A DNA stretch of 64,000 nucleotides from Pseudomonas coleopterorum. Its GTDB lineage: Bacteria > Pseudomonadota > Gammaproteobacteria > Pseudomonadales > Pseudomonadaceae. The stretch spans positions 620,001 to 684,000 of the forward strand of contig NZ_FNTZ01000001.1 in assembly GCF_900105555.1 (NCBI RefSeq), written 5' to 3'. Within the stretch, counting starts at the first letter, position 1; every line of letters begins with the position of its first letter. The translations under genes and the position numbers were made by a program. The notes under the pieces are model-generated. The model had not been told where the DNA came from and searched no databases. It was given only the letters and a program-made list of their open reading frames with translations. Of this stretch, positions 1 through 10,094 are shown piece after piece.

Positions 1-3000
1 TGTACTGCCCTCGATCGCCTGGAGGTGTTGGAGACGAGTTTGCTGGCCTGGGGGGACACCGGTGGCTTCTTCACTGAAGACGAGATACTTGCGACACTCG
101 AAGAGGTGCTTCCCGAGGACGATCCCTATGACGTTCTGCTCGGACTCTGCGACCACGCAATGGTGATCGAGGCTCCCCACCCTGAGGGATTATCCAAGCG
201 CTACAGGACGCGAATGGGAGAAGCTGTGCATCTGTACCGCCATCTTCGCCAGTGGTTCTTAAACAAACCGGCCGACCAGGCCCGTACGCTAGTTTCCGAT
301 TTTCGTTTCGTTCGACGGCCGCGTAGTTACCCCTGCCGCGATCAGAGTTTACAGAAACTGCTAGATTGCTTGGGCGAGGACGCTTCTGCGCGATTCCACC
401 TGCCAATCCGCGCTCTACTGGGACACCAGGAGAACCTGCTTCTGGCCGGCTTTCAGGTGCGTGCTACTAATCGAGTCCTGCAGGCGTCTAAGGATCGGTC
501 CATCCATGCTGCCGGCAGCATAGTCTGTGCCGGCACTGGTAGCGGCAAGACCTTAGCTTTCTATTTACCAGCCTTAGCTGCCTTATGCAGTCAATTGGCT
601 GAGGATGCGTCCTCGCGAGTACGCATTCTGGCGATCTACCCGCGGCGTGAACTGCTTAAGGATCAGTTCATGGAGACTTGGAGCCAATGCCGAAAACTGG
701 ACGAATTGGTCAAGTCGCAGTCAGGCCGAAAAATTTCCATTGGGGCATTTTTTGGCGACACGCTGGAGAACACCAGTTCTGCCCATGAAGCCGCAAAAAA
801 GTTCAGCGGCAATTTGCCGTTCGACTTGTTGCGTTGCCCAAGGAAGGATTGCTCCGGAAAAATGGAATGGCGTCTGGAGGGGTCTGTCGCGCAACGCGAA
901 GAACTGCACTGCAGTCGCTGTGATCATTATGTACCTCATGATGAGGTTCGATTGACTCGGCGGTCTCTGGCTGCTGCGCCACCGGATATCCTCTTCACGA
1001 CGACTGAAATGCTGAATCAGCATCTTGGGAACTATGCATTCCACCACTTATTTGGGGTAGGTAACTCCGAGGGGCCCACACTGGTGCTGCTGGATGAGGT
1101 GCATACTTATGAAGGTAGTAGCGGAGCGCAGACGGCCTATCTGCTACGGCGTTGGATGAAGCGAAGTGAATGCCGCCCACACTTCGTTGGACTTTCCGCT
1201 ACTTTGAGTGGCGCACCTGCTTTTTTTTCCGAGTTAATCGGGGCGAAAGAAGGTCATGTGGAGTTGATCGAGCCTCTTGCGGATGAGATGGTGGATGAGG
1301 GCGCCGAGTATCTTATGTTGTTGCGCGGGGATCCGGTTTCTCAAACCGCATTGCTTTCCACCACCATTCAGGCCGCCATGTTGACTCGACGTATCCTAGA
1401 TAATCGTGACAAGAGATCGCGTGGAACATGGGGAAGTAAAACTTTCGTCTTTACCGATGATTTGGATGTCAACAATCGACTCTATCACCAACTGGCAGAC
1501 GCTGAAGGTTGGAAAACCAGGGGCGCGCAGTTGGTGCCGGACCATGAACCGCTGGCAAGCTTGAGGGGAGGTGGTCGCTATCTAGATTATCCAAGCCGCC
1601 TTAAACGTATTCAGTTAGGCCAAGACTGGCAAATAGGCATGGATATCGGGCATTCGCTCGACAATGATGATCGCGCTCTGGTAGGCCGGACCTCTAGTCA
1701 GGACTCTGGCGTCGACCCTAACTCCGAGATAGTAGTGGCTACTGCTTCGCTGGAGGTCGGCTTTAACGATCCATTGGTTGGAGCGGTTTTGCAGCATAAG
1801 GCGCCGCGTAGCGTTGCATCCTATCTGCAGCGCAAGGGGCGTGCTGGGCGCCCCCGCGGGATGCGCCCATGGACTCTCGTTGTGCTTTCTGAGTTCGGTC
1901 GAGATCGAGTTGCTTTCCAGCGTTACGAGGATTTGCTTACCCCTGAAATCAAGCGACAGAGGTTGCCCCTTCAGAATGGGCATATCCAGAAGATGCAGGG
2001 GGCAATGGCAACGCTGGATTGGCTAGCGATGGTGCTGAAGAGGGGGTCGGTTTGGAGAATCCTGAAGTATCCCAAAGGATCGTCTGCACAACTGACGACC
2101 TTACTCTCGGCTGTTGAGCAAGTACTGCAACCTGGTGGAATGCAGGACCGATATGTTGGTTATTTGAAGGACGCGATGCGCATAGATGAGGCAGCCTTGC
2201 AGCAAGTGCTGTGGGCTTCACCGCGATCATTGATGTTGTCTTTTTTGCCGACGCTTCGGCGGCAATTGAAAACGCTGTGGTGCGAGTATGGAGAAAAATG
2301 GAAAGAGTTACCCCGAGGCCGCTCGCCGATGCCGGCTTTCATTCCAGAGGCAATGTTCGCCGAATTAAATATTCCCAACCTATTCGTGTCTTTGCAGCGT
2401 GGGGAGGGTAATGATGCAAAATGGGAAGGACTGCCATTTTATCAGGCTTTGCGCGAGTTCTCCCCCGGCAGGATTTCCAAACGTTTTGCTATCAAGTATG
2501 ACCTGGCTGACTGGCTGATCCCGGAGGGATTCCAGCCGATTGCCGATATCCTACAACAGGTTGACTTTGAGATTGCGGAAGCATTCGGAGAGTACCTACA
2601 GAACGAAGGGACGGTGGCCGCGGGATCCGATGCAGAATTGTCTGTGTTGCGCCCGCTGGAAATACATACCCGCGCTCTGCGCAAGGCGAGTGGGTTGACA
2701 GAAAAGAGTAATTCCCGACTGCGTTGGGACTCGGAATTCATCTTGGCCGAACATACATCTGTTCAGAAGCCACCGATGGGAAGTTGGAGGAAGCACCTGA
2801 TTGATGTGGCGTTTTGCCTCCACCAGCAGATGACGCCACTTGAGGTGGTGCGCTATAGCAAAGGAGCCGATGCCACGCTGCGTTTTCGCAGTGGCCAAAT
2901 CGCGCGGGTGAATTTTGCATGGAAAAGCCAAGGTGAGCCGATAGCCGTAGGTGCGCGTCAGTGGGTGGATGGTATGCGCCTTCGTTTTCGAGTCTGCGAT

Positions 3001-4410
3001 GAAACTATTGCAGATCTCCTGGGGACCCTTGCCATATCCGCCGCATTGCGTCCGTTGTTGTTCCGGCGGCGGGTCGAGCAACTAGGTCGTTTCGACGGTG
3101 ACCCCTTTACAGCCAATTGGGTATGTGAGTGCTTCCTAGCCGCTTTGGCTGCTGAGTTGAAAGACGTGGGCCCGGCCGAGCCATCGGTGATGCATGGAGC
3201 CTTGCGCCGTCTACTTTCCGACGAGGGTAAGGAACGCTTGCTCGCTATTCCGCAAAGCCTTTTCCAACTCGATGAGCAAGAAGAAAGTTCCAGGGAGCAG
3301 GAATTACAGGCCGACCTGCGCGGACTCCTGGGATGCTCTGAAGTGTTAGCCCAACTAGCAGATTGTGCCGAGCCTCTGTGGCGGGATATTCATTCCTTGC
3401 CAGATATTGTGGAATGGACAAAAGAACTGCTGGCCAATACGTTGGCAGCAGCAACCCAGCTAACACTATGCACCTTGCTTGGGGACGTCAATGAACGCTC
3501 GGTGAATGCTGATGCGCTTTGGCAAGACGGTAACCTGGAAGTATGGCTCAGCGAGGTCGAAGCGGGTGGTTGTGGAATCATCAGTCGCTTGGCCGAAGAC
3601 TACTTCGATGATCCTTTGCGATTTCTGAATGTATTGGCATGCAGTTTGCGCCCGGGTGACTACGAGCAAATTGACTTCGATCTTTACGAATTGCTGGAGA
3701 GGGCTTCTGTTGATGAGGAGGTCGAGAGGGTTCTAACGGATGTCCGTGCAGCAGCCGGTCATAAGCAGCGTCGCAAGGCCGGTGCAGCTATGCATTCCAG
3801 TCTCTTGCGGGCGGGGTTTGCACTTAGCCACAGTTTTCTCAGTGTATTGCACTCTCGCATACTCAAGCCGAGCAGCAGTCGGCAAACGGATGCTGAACTG
3901 CTTACATTGCTCAAGCAATGGCGAGAACTCGAGGTCAGGAGTGGCATTGAGTGGCCCCTTAATATCGTTTCCCACACCTTGGCGGCGCAGAAGATGAGAG
4001 CGAATGCGACTGTCTCTGATTTATTTCGTGCTCATTGTGTTAATCAGGGGTTGTTGTGGCCGCGAGGTAACACAATTCGCCAATCGGAATTGAATCGTTA
4101 CAATCCTTTTAGTAATGGGAATTCGGCCACGGAGCGAATGCTTGGCGCTGGTTTGTTCGCCGGGCGTAGACTTCGGATAGTGTATTCAAATTCCTATTTG
4201 AGTGAGTTGCACAAATTCTTGCGAGAAGAGGGTAGCGTTGAATTGGTGATTCCCCGCGATCAGCAGGGGGGAGTGTCAAAAGTTATTACCGAGGTACAGT
4301 TGTATCCGGTTGACTATCTGGGTTTGTTACTTTACCCCAGAGTGGGCGAACTACAGAGGGAAGATGGTTCCCTGGTGCTGGTCATAGAGTTGGCGGAGGC
4401 TTTGCAGTGA
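1..4410 (+). CDS. dpdJ: DpdJ-like DEAD/DEAH-box helicase, 5' end outside window
   Basis: Large superfamily 2 helicase, probably the DpdJ component of the restriction half of a dpd (7-deazaguanine in DNA) system. Counting from a possible GTG at 25: Walker A AGTGSGKT near residue 169, four-cysteine zinc finger C271/C276/C296/C299 inside the first RecA lobe, DEVH box at 357-360, SAT at 391-393, and motif VI QRKGRAGRPRG from 602. A long C-terminal half of about 800 residues has no motif I recognise. The frame is open to base 1 with no stop and the GTG at 25 has no properly spaced ribosome site, so the gene probably starts left of the window. The next gene starts 9 bp downstream, suggesting one operon. 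The helicase fold is certain; the DpdJ name rests on context and size. Confidence 0.72.
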   Translation, partial: CTALDRLEVLETSLLAWGDTGGFFTEDEILATLEEVLPEDDPYDVLLGLCDHAMVIEAPHPEGLSKRYRTRMGEAVHLYRHLRQWFLNKPADQARTLVSDFRFVRRPRSYPCRDQSLQKLLDCLGEDASARFHLPIRALLGHQENLLLAGFQVRATNRVLQASKDRSIHAAGSIVCAGTGSGKTLAFYLPALAALCSQLAEDASSRVRILAIYPRRELLKDQFMETWSQCRKLDELVKSQSGRKISIGAFFGDTLENTSSAHEAAKKFSGNLPFDLLRCPRKDCSGKMEWRLEGSVAQREELHCSRCDHYVPHDEVRLTRRSLAAAPPDILFTTTEMLNQHLGNYAFHHLFGVGNSEGPTLVLLDEVHTYEGSSGAQTAYLLRRWMKRSECRPHFVGLSATLSGAPAFFSELIGAKEGHVELIEPLADEMVDEGAEYLMLLRGDPVSQTALLSTTIQAAMLTRRILDNRDKRSRGTWGSKTFVFTDDLDVNNRLYHQLADAEGWKTRGAQLVPDHEPLASLRGGGRYLDYPSRLKRIQLGQDWQIGMDIGHSLDNDDRALVGRTSSQDSGVDPNSEIVVATASLEVGFNDPLVGAVLQHKAPRSVASYLQRKGRAGRPRGMRPWTLVVLSEFGRDRVAFQRYEDLLTPEIKRQRLPLQNGHIQKMQGAMATLDWLAMVLKRGSVWRILKYPKGSSAQLTTLLSAVEQVLQPGGMQDRYVGYLKDAMRIDEAALQQVLWASPRSLMLSFLPTLRRQLKTLWCEYGEKWKELPRGRSPMPAFIPEAMFAELNIPNLFVSLQRGEGNDAKWEGLPFYQALREFSPGRISKRFAIKYDLADWLIPEGFQPIADILQQVDFEIAEAFGEYLQNEGTVAAGSDAELSVLRPLEIHTRALRKASGLTEKSNSRLRWDSEFILAEHTSVQKPPMGSWRKHLIDVAFCLHQQMTPLEVVRYSKGADATLRFRSGQIARVNFAWKSQGEPIAVGARQWVDGMRLRFRVCDETIADLLGTLAISAALRPLLFRRRVEQLGRFDGDPFTANWVCECFLAALAAELKDVGPAEPSVMHGALRRLLSDEGKERLLAIPQSLFQLDEQEESSREQELQADLRGLLGCSEVLAQLADCAEPLWRDIHSLPDIVEWTKELLANTLAAATQLTLCTLLGDVNERSVNADALWQDGNLEVWLSEVEAGGCGIISRLAEDYFDDPLRFLNVLACSLRPGDYEQIDFDLYELLERASVDEEVERVLTDVRAAAGHKQRRKAGAAMHSSLLRAGFALSHSFLSVLHSRILKPSSSRQTDAELLTLLKQWRELEVRSGIEWPLNIVSHTLAAQKMRANATVSDLFRAHCVNQGLLWPRGNTIRQSELNRYNPFSNGNSATERMLGAGLFAGRRLRIVYSNSYLSELHKFLREEGSVELVIPRDQQGGVSKVITEVQLYPVDYLGLLLYPRVGELQREDGSLVLVIELAEALQ

Positions 4411-4419
4411 GGGCGCGCT

Positions 4420-4947
4420 ATGAATGAGCAGCGGCAGATTTTTCTGCATGGACCTCTGGGCCGTAGGCAGTTTCGTGAAGTGCTAAGCACTATGCTGGCG
4501 TCTTTGCTGATCAATCCAGACGAGATCTGGCTTGTATCACCTTGGTTGAGCGATTTTCCTCTATTGGATAATCGCTCAGGGCAATGGAATTCATTGGAAC
4601 CCAAGTGGGGTAGTCGAACCGTTTCGTTCAGCGAGTTATTGGCACGGGCTGTCACGGGGGGGTGTACCTTGCGAATCGCAACCCGCGATGTAGACTCCAG
4701 TCGCTATTTTGTCCGTGGCCTTGAAAATCGTCTCGGCGACAATCAGGACTTTCACTACCTGATCAGTGACACCCTGCATTCGAAGGGCTTTTTGACCCGG
4801 TCAGGGTTTCTTAAGGGTTCCTTGAACTACACATTCAGCGGTACGCAACGAAACGATGAGCATGTGACTCTGACACAAGACGCACAGGTGATATCCGATG
4901 CGTTTCTTGAATTCAAAAATCATTATTGTTTCGAGGCCGATATATGA
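4420..4947 (+). CDS. dpdK: DpdK, phospholipase D-like protein with one HKD motif
   Basis: A 175-residue PLD-superfamily protein. H120-x-K122 followed by G133-S134-x-N136 is one HKD-type half-site; PLD nucleases with one motif per chain act as dimers. This matches DpdK, the small PLD protein of dpd clusters, which was reported to contribute to the restriction phenotype in Salmonella Montevideo. Nuclease activity is inferred from the family. ATG at 4420 lies 9 bp after the helicase stop, and the end overlaps the next start in an ATGA, so the three genes are likely co-translated. No signal peptide or membrane segment is visible, so it is presumably cytoplasmic. Confidence 0.72.
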   Translation: MNEQRQIFLHGPLGRRQFREVLSTMLASLLINPDEIWLVSPWLSDFPLLDNRSGQWNSLEPKWGSRTVSFSELLARAVTGGCTLRIATRDVDSSRYFVRGLENRLGDNQDFHYLISDTLHSKGFLTRSGFLKGSLNYTFSGTQRNDEHVTLTQDAQVISDAFLEFKNHYCFEADI

Positions 4948-7127
4948 GTATTCCACCAGATTGGCTTCGGAATTTTTTCACTGAAGACAATCAAATCGAT
5001 CTTGATCGAGTGCTTTCGCTGACTAACCCGTATGATCCAAAGTTTCAGGATCTACTCAAGCCACTCATGTCTTCAGCAATCGATGGAAAATGGCCGTTGC
5101 TGCTCCCGGTTAGTCGTGACGGCGAACTTTATTTCTATGGTGCTGAGCGCGACAGTCGATCTTTGGAGGAGTTGCGACAGATACTGCAAGCGGTGTTGGG
5201 AGCAGCGGATACGTATCCAGAGTTTCCATTGATTAAGGTAGCCCGGGAAAAAATCGAACAGATTCTTTTACAGCAGGCACCTGCAGGGCTTCTCAAAGTT
5301 GATTTGTTGCGCCAGTCACAGAGCGACTTCGCTTTACGTAAACGTGTTTTTCAAGCGTTGGCATCGGTGCTGGATCTTTATCAGCAACGGCCGCCAGTAA
5401 CCGCTGTGGTGAAGCGGCCAGTTGGGCGGATCCTGCGGGATTTCTTCGCTGCTTGTCAGTCCAGAGATGGTTCGAGAGCATCGCACTTTTTTGACGAACT
5501 CAAAACGACAGGCAATTTCAGTCAGCGAAACTTGATCTCTCTGGAGTTGCAGGCCTGGGAGGCTGAGCGTCGTTGGTCGGACATTCTAGGACATCCCCGA
5601 CTAGTGGATATGCTGGGCGGAAGAATGCCTGCCCAACTGGTTCGGGTTCTATTGCGTGCCATAGGTAATTTGGGCGGTGATCGCTTGCTGGAGCCAGCAG
5701 CGTTTGGCGAGGTCCCTCTAGAACATATACGTCTTCTATGTCAGCCTATCAGCCCCCTTTTTGCCAATCGGCCCCCCCTGGAGACCCGCGATTGCTTTGC
5801 ATCTGACTGGAAACTCTGGGCGATAGGCAACGGGGCATTGGGCTTTTCTGATGGCCTTGATGGTCTTCCTGACTTCATCGATCCGGTCTGGATTTGCGGA
5901 TTGCACGACTGGGCAAATGTGCCAATCAAGACCCCGGTAGCGCCAACCATAGCGCCAATCCGTTCGCTGCAAAAAGTCGAATCTCCCCAGACCTTCAACG
6001 ATCTGCGACTGGTGCTCGAAGGCTCGCTATCTGCCTCCATGGAAGAGTTACGCGAGATCTGGGTCGCAGTGCAGGAAGCACCCGAAGAGTTAAAAAATGA
6101 ACTCTACGTTTATCCACGCCTGCAGTCGGTGTGGCAAGGCATGTGCCAGATCTTCGATGGTAGTAGGGAGCTTGGTTGGAAGGGATGGCTAGAACGCCTG
6201 AAGGAGGCTTCCACTGACCCAGATGCCCTGATTCATGAGTTACAGGAGGAGAGCCAGAGTTGGTCAATAGAGTCCTTCTCGGAGGCTCAGTTGAGTCAGT
6301 GTCTGCATGGCGATGCCAGTACTTCCCTATTGTTGCGAGACAGCTTGCCGCTACTGCTGGACTGGCTGGATCATCGTCAAATCCTCTGCTCCGGGCACTT
6401 CTGGCTGGAATGGCTGGAGTTGCTGGCGCTCGATGATTTGGTTAATCCGTCGGACGTACAATTGGCAGGGCAGATTGTGCAGCGCTTCTTGTCCCGCCCT
6501 AGCCAAATCGGCGACCGTGCGCGCTTAGGGGAATCCTTGGAGTTGTTATGGGAGAAGGGCGGTTCGGTCAGTGCTTATTCGGAAATGCTCGAGATTGTCG
6601 AGTTGCTTCTGGACGAGACTCAACCGGGGCAGCAAGAGTTGCGAAAGCTTTGGTTGGTACTTCAAGGATTTGCCTTGAGTCGCTGGACTCGTCTCGAGTT
6701 AGCGCAGCGTGTTCTCACCAAAAGTCTCGCCAGAGAGATATTTGGTGAGAGCAATGAGGCGAATTATCCGCCACTAGCTGCTGAAGGAGGCGATGCTGAT
6801 CTTGACGTCCAAACAAGAAAGCTATCGGGTAGGCTGCTGGCTATCTACAGCCTTACTGAAGGGGCCGCGCGGCGGGCTAAAACGGTACTGGAAGGCATGT
6901 TCGAAGGTCTGCGAGTGGAACTCAATCATGATCATACTGCGACCCCGGCTCTGCAGAATTTAGCCAAAAAAGCTAATTACTTTTTGTTTGTTGCCGGTAG
7001 CGCGAAGCATCAAGCCTTCTATCCCGTGAGTCGGATAAGACAGGATTTGATCTATCCCTTAGGAAAAGGCGCATCGAGCATCATCGAAGCATTCTGCAAA
7101 AGCTGCGTAAATTTTACTTCGGAGTGA
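4944..7127 (+). CDS. dpdD: Probable DpdD, restriction-associated protein of the dpd cluster
   Basis: A 727-residue soluble protein without a motif I can name. I call it DpdD from its size and its position directly behind dpdK; DpdI is an alternative. DpdD was reported as one of the proteins needed for dpd-dependent restriction in Salmonella. The start is the ATG at 4944 that overlaps the dpdK stop (ATGA); an in-frame TTG at 4926 is less likely. The sequence is leucine- and acid-rich with many predicted helices (for example residues 350-600), with no transmembrane stretch or nucleotide-binding loop. It ends about 110 bp before the converging queD stop. Function otherwise unknown. Confidence 0.5.
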   Translation: MSIPPDWLRNFFTEDNQIDLDRVLSLTNPYDPKFQDLLKPLMSSAIDGKWPLLLPVSRDGELYFYGAERDSRSLEELRQILQAVLGAADTYPEFPLIKVAREKIEQILLQQAPAGLLKVDLLRQSQSDFALRKRVFQALASVLDLYQQRPPVTAVVKRPVGRILRDFFAACQSRDGSRASHFFDELKTTGNFSQRNLISLELQAWEAERRWSDILGHPRLVDMLGGRMPAQLVRVLLRAIGNLGGDRLLEPAAFGEVPLEHIRLLCQPISPLFANRPPLETRDCFASDWKLWAIGNGALGFSDGLDGLPDFIDPVWICGLHDWANVPIKTPVAPTIAPIRSLQKVESPQTFNDLRLVLEGSLSASMEELREIWVAVQEAPEELKNELYVYPRLQSVWQGMCQIFDGSRELGWKGWLERLKEASTDPDALIHELQEESQSWSIESFSEAQLSQCLHGDASTSLLLRDSLPLLLDWLDHRQILCSGHFWLEWLELLALDDLVNPSDVQLAGQIVQRFLSRPSQIGDRARLGESLELLWEKGGSVSAYSEMLEIVELLLDETQPGQQELRKLWLVLQGFALSRWTRLELAQRVLTKSLAREIFGESNEANYPPLAAEGGDADLDVQTRKLSGRLLAIYSLTEGAARRAKTVLEGMFEGLRVELNHDHTATPALQNLAKKANYFLFVAGSAKHQAFYPVSRIRQDLIYPLGKGASSIIEAFCKSCVNFTSE

Positions 7128-7237
7128 TGAGGTGAATTTATAAAGGTCAAGCGTTCTGCGTCATCGTTCGGTGAGCACACAGAATTGCTTCGACTCGACA
7201 TGCGTGTTGCCTGGCGGGTTGCCTACGTGATCAAAGT

Positions 7238-7681
7238 CTACCGCGTCCAGCGTAACACGCAGCGGTCACCGCTGAGGCGACGCTCGACCATAACGGCGCA
7301 TAGACTAGGCACTGAATCTTCGAGTTGCTTACGGATAAAAGCGCACAGGTTTTCGATTGTGGCCGGCCCCAGATCCTGCACCTCGTCAAGTAGTCGGTGA
7401 TCGAGCATCTCGCGAACACGGGCAATCTCACTTCGTAGGTAGCCCAGGTCAATTAGCATGCCGGAGGTGGCATCTGGTTGACCTGCGACGGTGACCTCCG
7501 CTTCATAGGTATGCCCATGGATGCGCCGGCTACTCTCAGTTTCTATGCCACGACTCAACGTATGGGCAGCCTCGAAGAAGAACCGCTGCGACAATTCACA
7601 GATCGTGTTTCTAGTCGAATTGAGCATGAACTCAGCATCGGGCGAAGGTGAGGTAGGAGCACCTGGTGACGTGGACATCAT
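7238..7681 (-). CDS. queD: QueD-like 6-carboxytetrahydropterin synthase, catalytic Cys replaced by Ser
   Basis: QueD turns dihydroneopterin triphosphate into 6-carboxytetrahydropterin, the second step to preQ0. Numbered from ATG 7681 (overlapping the queE stop): zinc ligands H40, H55 and H57 in the HGH motif, the D94-H95 pair, and E133 near the end. The residue four positions before the first H of HGH, which is the catalytic cysteine in E. coli QueD, is serine 51 here (codon AGC on the - strand). The protein may be impaired, use another residue, or make a different pterin. About 20 extra N-terminal residues precede the core. It is the last gene of the modification operon and converges on dpdD. 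An open protein-like frame continues past the stop to about 7160. Confidence 0.8.
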   Translation of the reverse strand: MMSTSPGAPTSPSPDAEFMLNSTRNTICELSQRFFFEAAHTLSRGIETESSRRIHGHTYEAEVTVAGQPDATSGMLIDLGYLRSEIARVREMLDHRLLDEVQDLGPATIENLCAFIRKQLEDSVPSLCAVMVERRLSGDRCVLRWTR

Positions 7682-8310
7682 CGGATCTCCAATATCTTGT
7701 GTGTTTGCACGGACAGTCGCCACGTGGTGTTGGCTTGACAATAAGCAATCGCAGACCGAGTGTTTTGGCGTTGCAATGGACCATCCATTGGTTGCAATAG
7801 GTAGTACTTGAAGTCGTTGGTTGTAATGGTGTCGGGCAGCAGTCCCGGCTGTGGGTAAACGAGTTTCAATTCGTCACCGCTTCGCTGTACCCACTCTGTA
7901 CCAGCCTTGGGGCTGACACAGATCCAGTCGATCCCCGTAGGCGCCGCGATGGTGCCATTAGTTTCAACGGCTACCTCGAAATCTTGGTTATGAAGTGCGT
8001 CGATCAGCGCGTCATCGACCTGCAACAAGGGCTCGCCTCCTGTGAGCACGACATAACGGTGCGCTTGGCCAACCGGCCACTGCGAGGCAATTTGCTCGAC
8101 TAAGTTCTCCGCGGTCAGGTACTTGCCACCCAAGGTTCCGTTCGTACCCGCAAAATCGGTGTCGCAGAACTGGCAAACAGCTTGGGAGCGGTCGGCTTCC
8201 CGGCCACTCCAAAGATTGCACCCTGAAAAGCGACAGAACACTGCAGGTCGGCCCGCTCGAAGCCCTTCTCCTTGCAGGGTGTAGAAGATTTCTTTGATGC
8301 TGTAGGTCAT
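7678..8310 (-). CDS. queE: QueE, 7-carboxy-7-deazaguanine synthase
   Basis: Radical SAM enzyme that contracts 6-carboxytetrahydropterin to 7-carboxy-7-deazaguanine. The cluster-binding cysteines C31, C46 and C49 have C-x14-C-x2-C spacing, a known QueE variant, and LTGGEPLL near residue 89 is the SAM-binding GGE motif. At 210 residues it has normal family length and no missing key residue. It overlaps queC upstream and queD downstream by 4 bp each (ATGA), which points to translational coupling. Within the island it should supply precursor for DNA insertion, while a chromosomal copy may serve tRNA queuosine. Confidence 0.92.
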   Translation of the reverse strand: MTYSIKEIFYTLQGEGLRAGRPAVFCRFSGCNLWSGREADRSQAVCQFCDTDFAGTNGTLGGKYLTAENLVEQIASQWPVGQAHRYVVLTGGEPLLQVDDALIDALHNQDFEVAVETNGTIAAPTGIDWICVSPKAGTEWVQRSGDELKLVYPQPGLLPDTITTNDFKYYLLQPMDGPLQRQNTRSAIAYCQANTTWRLSVQTHKILEIR

Positions 8311-9011
8311 GCGTTGTTATCTCGCAGGAATGCTTCGAAGCCGGTTCGGCGCAACTCGCAAGCGGGGCAGTCGTTGCAACCATATCCCCAGTTATGTCGA
8401 TGCTGACGATCACCCAGGTAGCAAGTGTGGGTTTCTTCCTTAACGAACTCGACAAAGCTAGTTCCGCCGAGTTCTTTCGCCAACTCCCAGGTTTGTCTTT
8501 TATCCAGCCACATTAAGGGTGTCTCGATAACTAACGGCATATCCATGCCAAGGCCGAGCGAGACCTGCAGCGACTTCAGTGTGTTGTCTCGACAATCTGG
8601 ATAGCCTGAGTAGTCCGTTTCACACATTCCACCCACAAGCACACTAAGTCCTCTTCGATAGGAGATGGCGGCAGCAAAGGTGAAGAACAGCAGATTACGT
8701 CCGGGAACGAAGGTGTTGGGGAGTCCGTTCTTTTCAAACTCTATAGTTTTCCCACCTGTCATCGCTGTATCGCTGATCTGGCCGAGTAATTTAAGGTCAA
8801 GCACGTGATCCTCACCGAGTCGCTTAGCCCAGTTCGGAAATCTGTTCCGTATCTCCTGCAAGACATTTATCCGGCACTCAAGTTCTATTTCGTGCCTCTG
8901 GCCATAATCAAAGCCAATGGTCTCGACGTGCTCGTAACGTTCCAGCGCCCAAGCAAGGCAGGTGGTAGAATCTTGTCCGCCTGAAAAAAGAACTAAGGCT
9001 TTGCTGTGCAT
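8307..9011 (-). CDS. queC: QueC, 7-cyano-7-deazaguanine (preQ0) synthase
   Basis: ATP-dependent enzyme that converts 7-carboxy-7-deazaguanine to preQ0, the base that DpdA is expected to insert into DNA. The PP-loop SGGQDS sits at residues 10-15 and the C-terminal zinc site is visible as GCNDCPAC plus an upstream Cys. Length (234 residues) is normal. Its ribosome site AGAGGAG lies in the 27-bp gap after the preceding DGQHR gene, the only real gap in the operon, so the que genes may have their own translation level. It ends in an ATGA overlap with queE. Confidence 0.93.
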   Translation of the reverse strand: MHSKALVLFSGGQDSTTCLAWALERYEHVETIGFDYGQRHEIELECRINVLQEIRNRFPNWAKRLGEDHVLDLKLLGQISDTAMTGGKTIEFEKNGLPNTFVPGRNLLFFTFAAAISYRRGLSVLVGGMCETDYSGYPDCRDNTLKSLQVSLGLGMDMPLVIETPLMWLDKRQTWELAKELGGTSFVEFVKEETHTCYLGDRQHRHNWGYGCNDCPACELRRTGFEAFLRDNNA

Positions 9012-9038
9012 ACTGCTCTCCTCTGGACTGGGTCTGAT

Positions 9039-10094
9039 TTAGCGCCGTTTCATTTCTTGCTTGAGTTTGTCGGTCAGATATTTGGTGAGCAACCCGATAT
9101 CAGTGGGCGTGTTTTGGATGCCGTTCCAGGGGCGTTGGTCGGTTGCAGATATGTGCCATTCGCCACTTGTCCACGCCGTATGAGGTTTCAAAAGTTTTAG
9201 ACCTTTGATAAATCCTTCCTTGCTGGTTGTGCCTTGATCGGAGTAAAGCAACTCCATAACGAAACTCAAAGAAACCAGGCCTGCCCCGTGCTTCAAGCGA
9301 GAGTTCCTAGGCGCTAGTCCCTCCCATTCCGATTTGAAAACTACACGCACTGCATGGAAGAAATTATTGATAAGTTCGATGCTGCGCCCCTCAAAGTCAT
9401 CAAACTTCATGAAGCTACGAATCGCGCCATCATTCGCAGAGTTCATCACGAACTTCTGCATCGCCATGTCGCTTAGTACTCCTCTAGGGTTCGTATGTTG
9501 CTTGATCTCGCCAAACAGAGAGGAGTTAGGCAAAAAATTCAACAAATCAATAATACGAGCAGCGAATTTACGACTTGTGAACCGTTCGGGCAGTCCGTCA
9601 ACAGTCGGTAAAAGTTCATAGATCAGCGATTTTGGCAGCGGCCTCGTATTGTTGACGAGCACAAACTGCTGCCGCAGTTCGTTGTAGTCTTTACAAATCA
9701 ATGCAGATACAAATACCTGGAATCCAGGTTTTTCCATCGTCGCAAGGGCGCTGAGTCGTTGTTGTCCATCGACCACGAAGCCTGGTTTGGATTCAGTAGT
9801 ATCAATAACGATTTCTACAATACCCTCGCCGAGGTCTTTAATCGTGACCCCGTCCAGAAAGGCCAAGATGATTGCATTAGGGAGCAATGCATCGTCGCGC
9901 TGAAGATAGTCACGAATGTCTCTGATGTGCGACGCGACTTGATGGCGCTGAAAACCTTTGAGGTGGCCTTCTTCATTGCGGCCAACTCTCTCAATTTCAG
10001 AAAATTCTAAAATTTCATTTGGAGTGGCCGCAAACGAAAATACATCATGCTCGGAGGCCTGTTGGGCGCGAACACCCTTAAATCGATAAATCAT
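9039..10094 (-). CDS. DGQHR-domain protein 1, DpdB/DndB-like
   Basis: A 351-residue protein of the DndB/DGQHR family. The signature reads DGQQR at residues 109-113 after a GFQR motif at 47-50. In the described dpd system, DpdB (a DndB-like ATPase) works with DpdA to place preQ0 in DNA, so this protein, directly behind dpdA and sharing an ATGA with it, is one of two DpdB candidates. It is closely similar over its whole length to the DGQHR protein at 13604-14674 (shared blocks FVVDGQQRLSAL, PLPKSL, IKQHTNP, RPWNG) and more distant from the one at 11386-12507. No zinc or membrane motif is visible. Confidence 0.7.
   Translation of the reverse strand: MIYRFKGVRAQQASEHDVFSFAATPNEILEFSEIERVGRNEEGHLKGFQRHQVASHIRDIRDYLQRDDALLPNAIILAFLDGVTIKDLGEGIVEIVIDTTESKPGFVVDGQQRLSALATMEKPGFQVFVSALICKDYNELRQQFVLVNNTRPLPKSLIYELLPTVDGLPERFTSRKFAARIIDLLNFLPNSSLFGEIKQHTNPRGVLSDMAMQKFVMNSANDGAIRSFMKFDDFEGRSIELINNFFHAVRVVFKSEWEGLAPRNSRLKHGAGLVSLSFVMELLYSDQGTTSKEGFIKGLKLLKPHTAWTSGEWHISATDQRPWNGIQNTPTDIGLLTKYLTDKLKQEMKRR

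Noticed and set aside
1..7127. DISARM, BREX or Druantia defence system
   Set aside because: A large helicase and a PLD protein occur in such systems, but no PglX/methylase, BrxL or DUF1998 pairing is seen and the dpdA/que genes fit dpd better.
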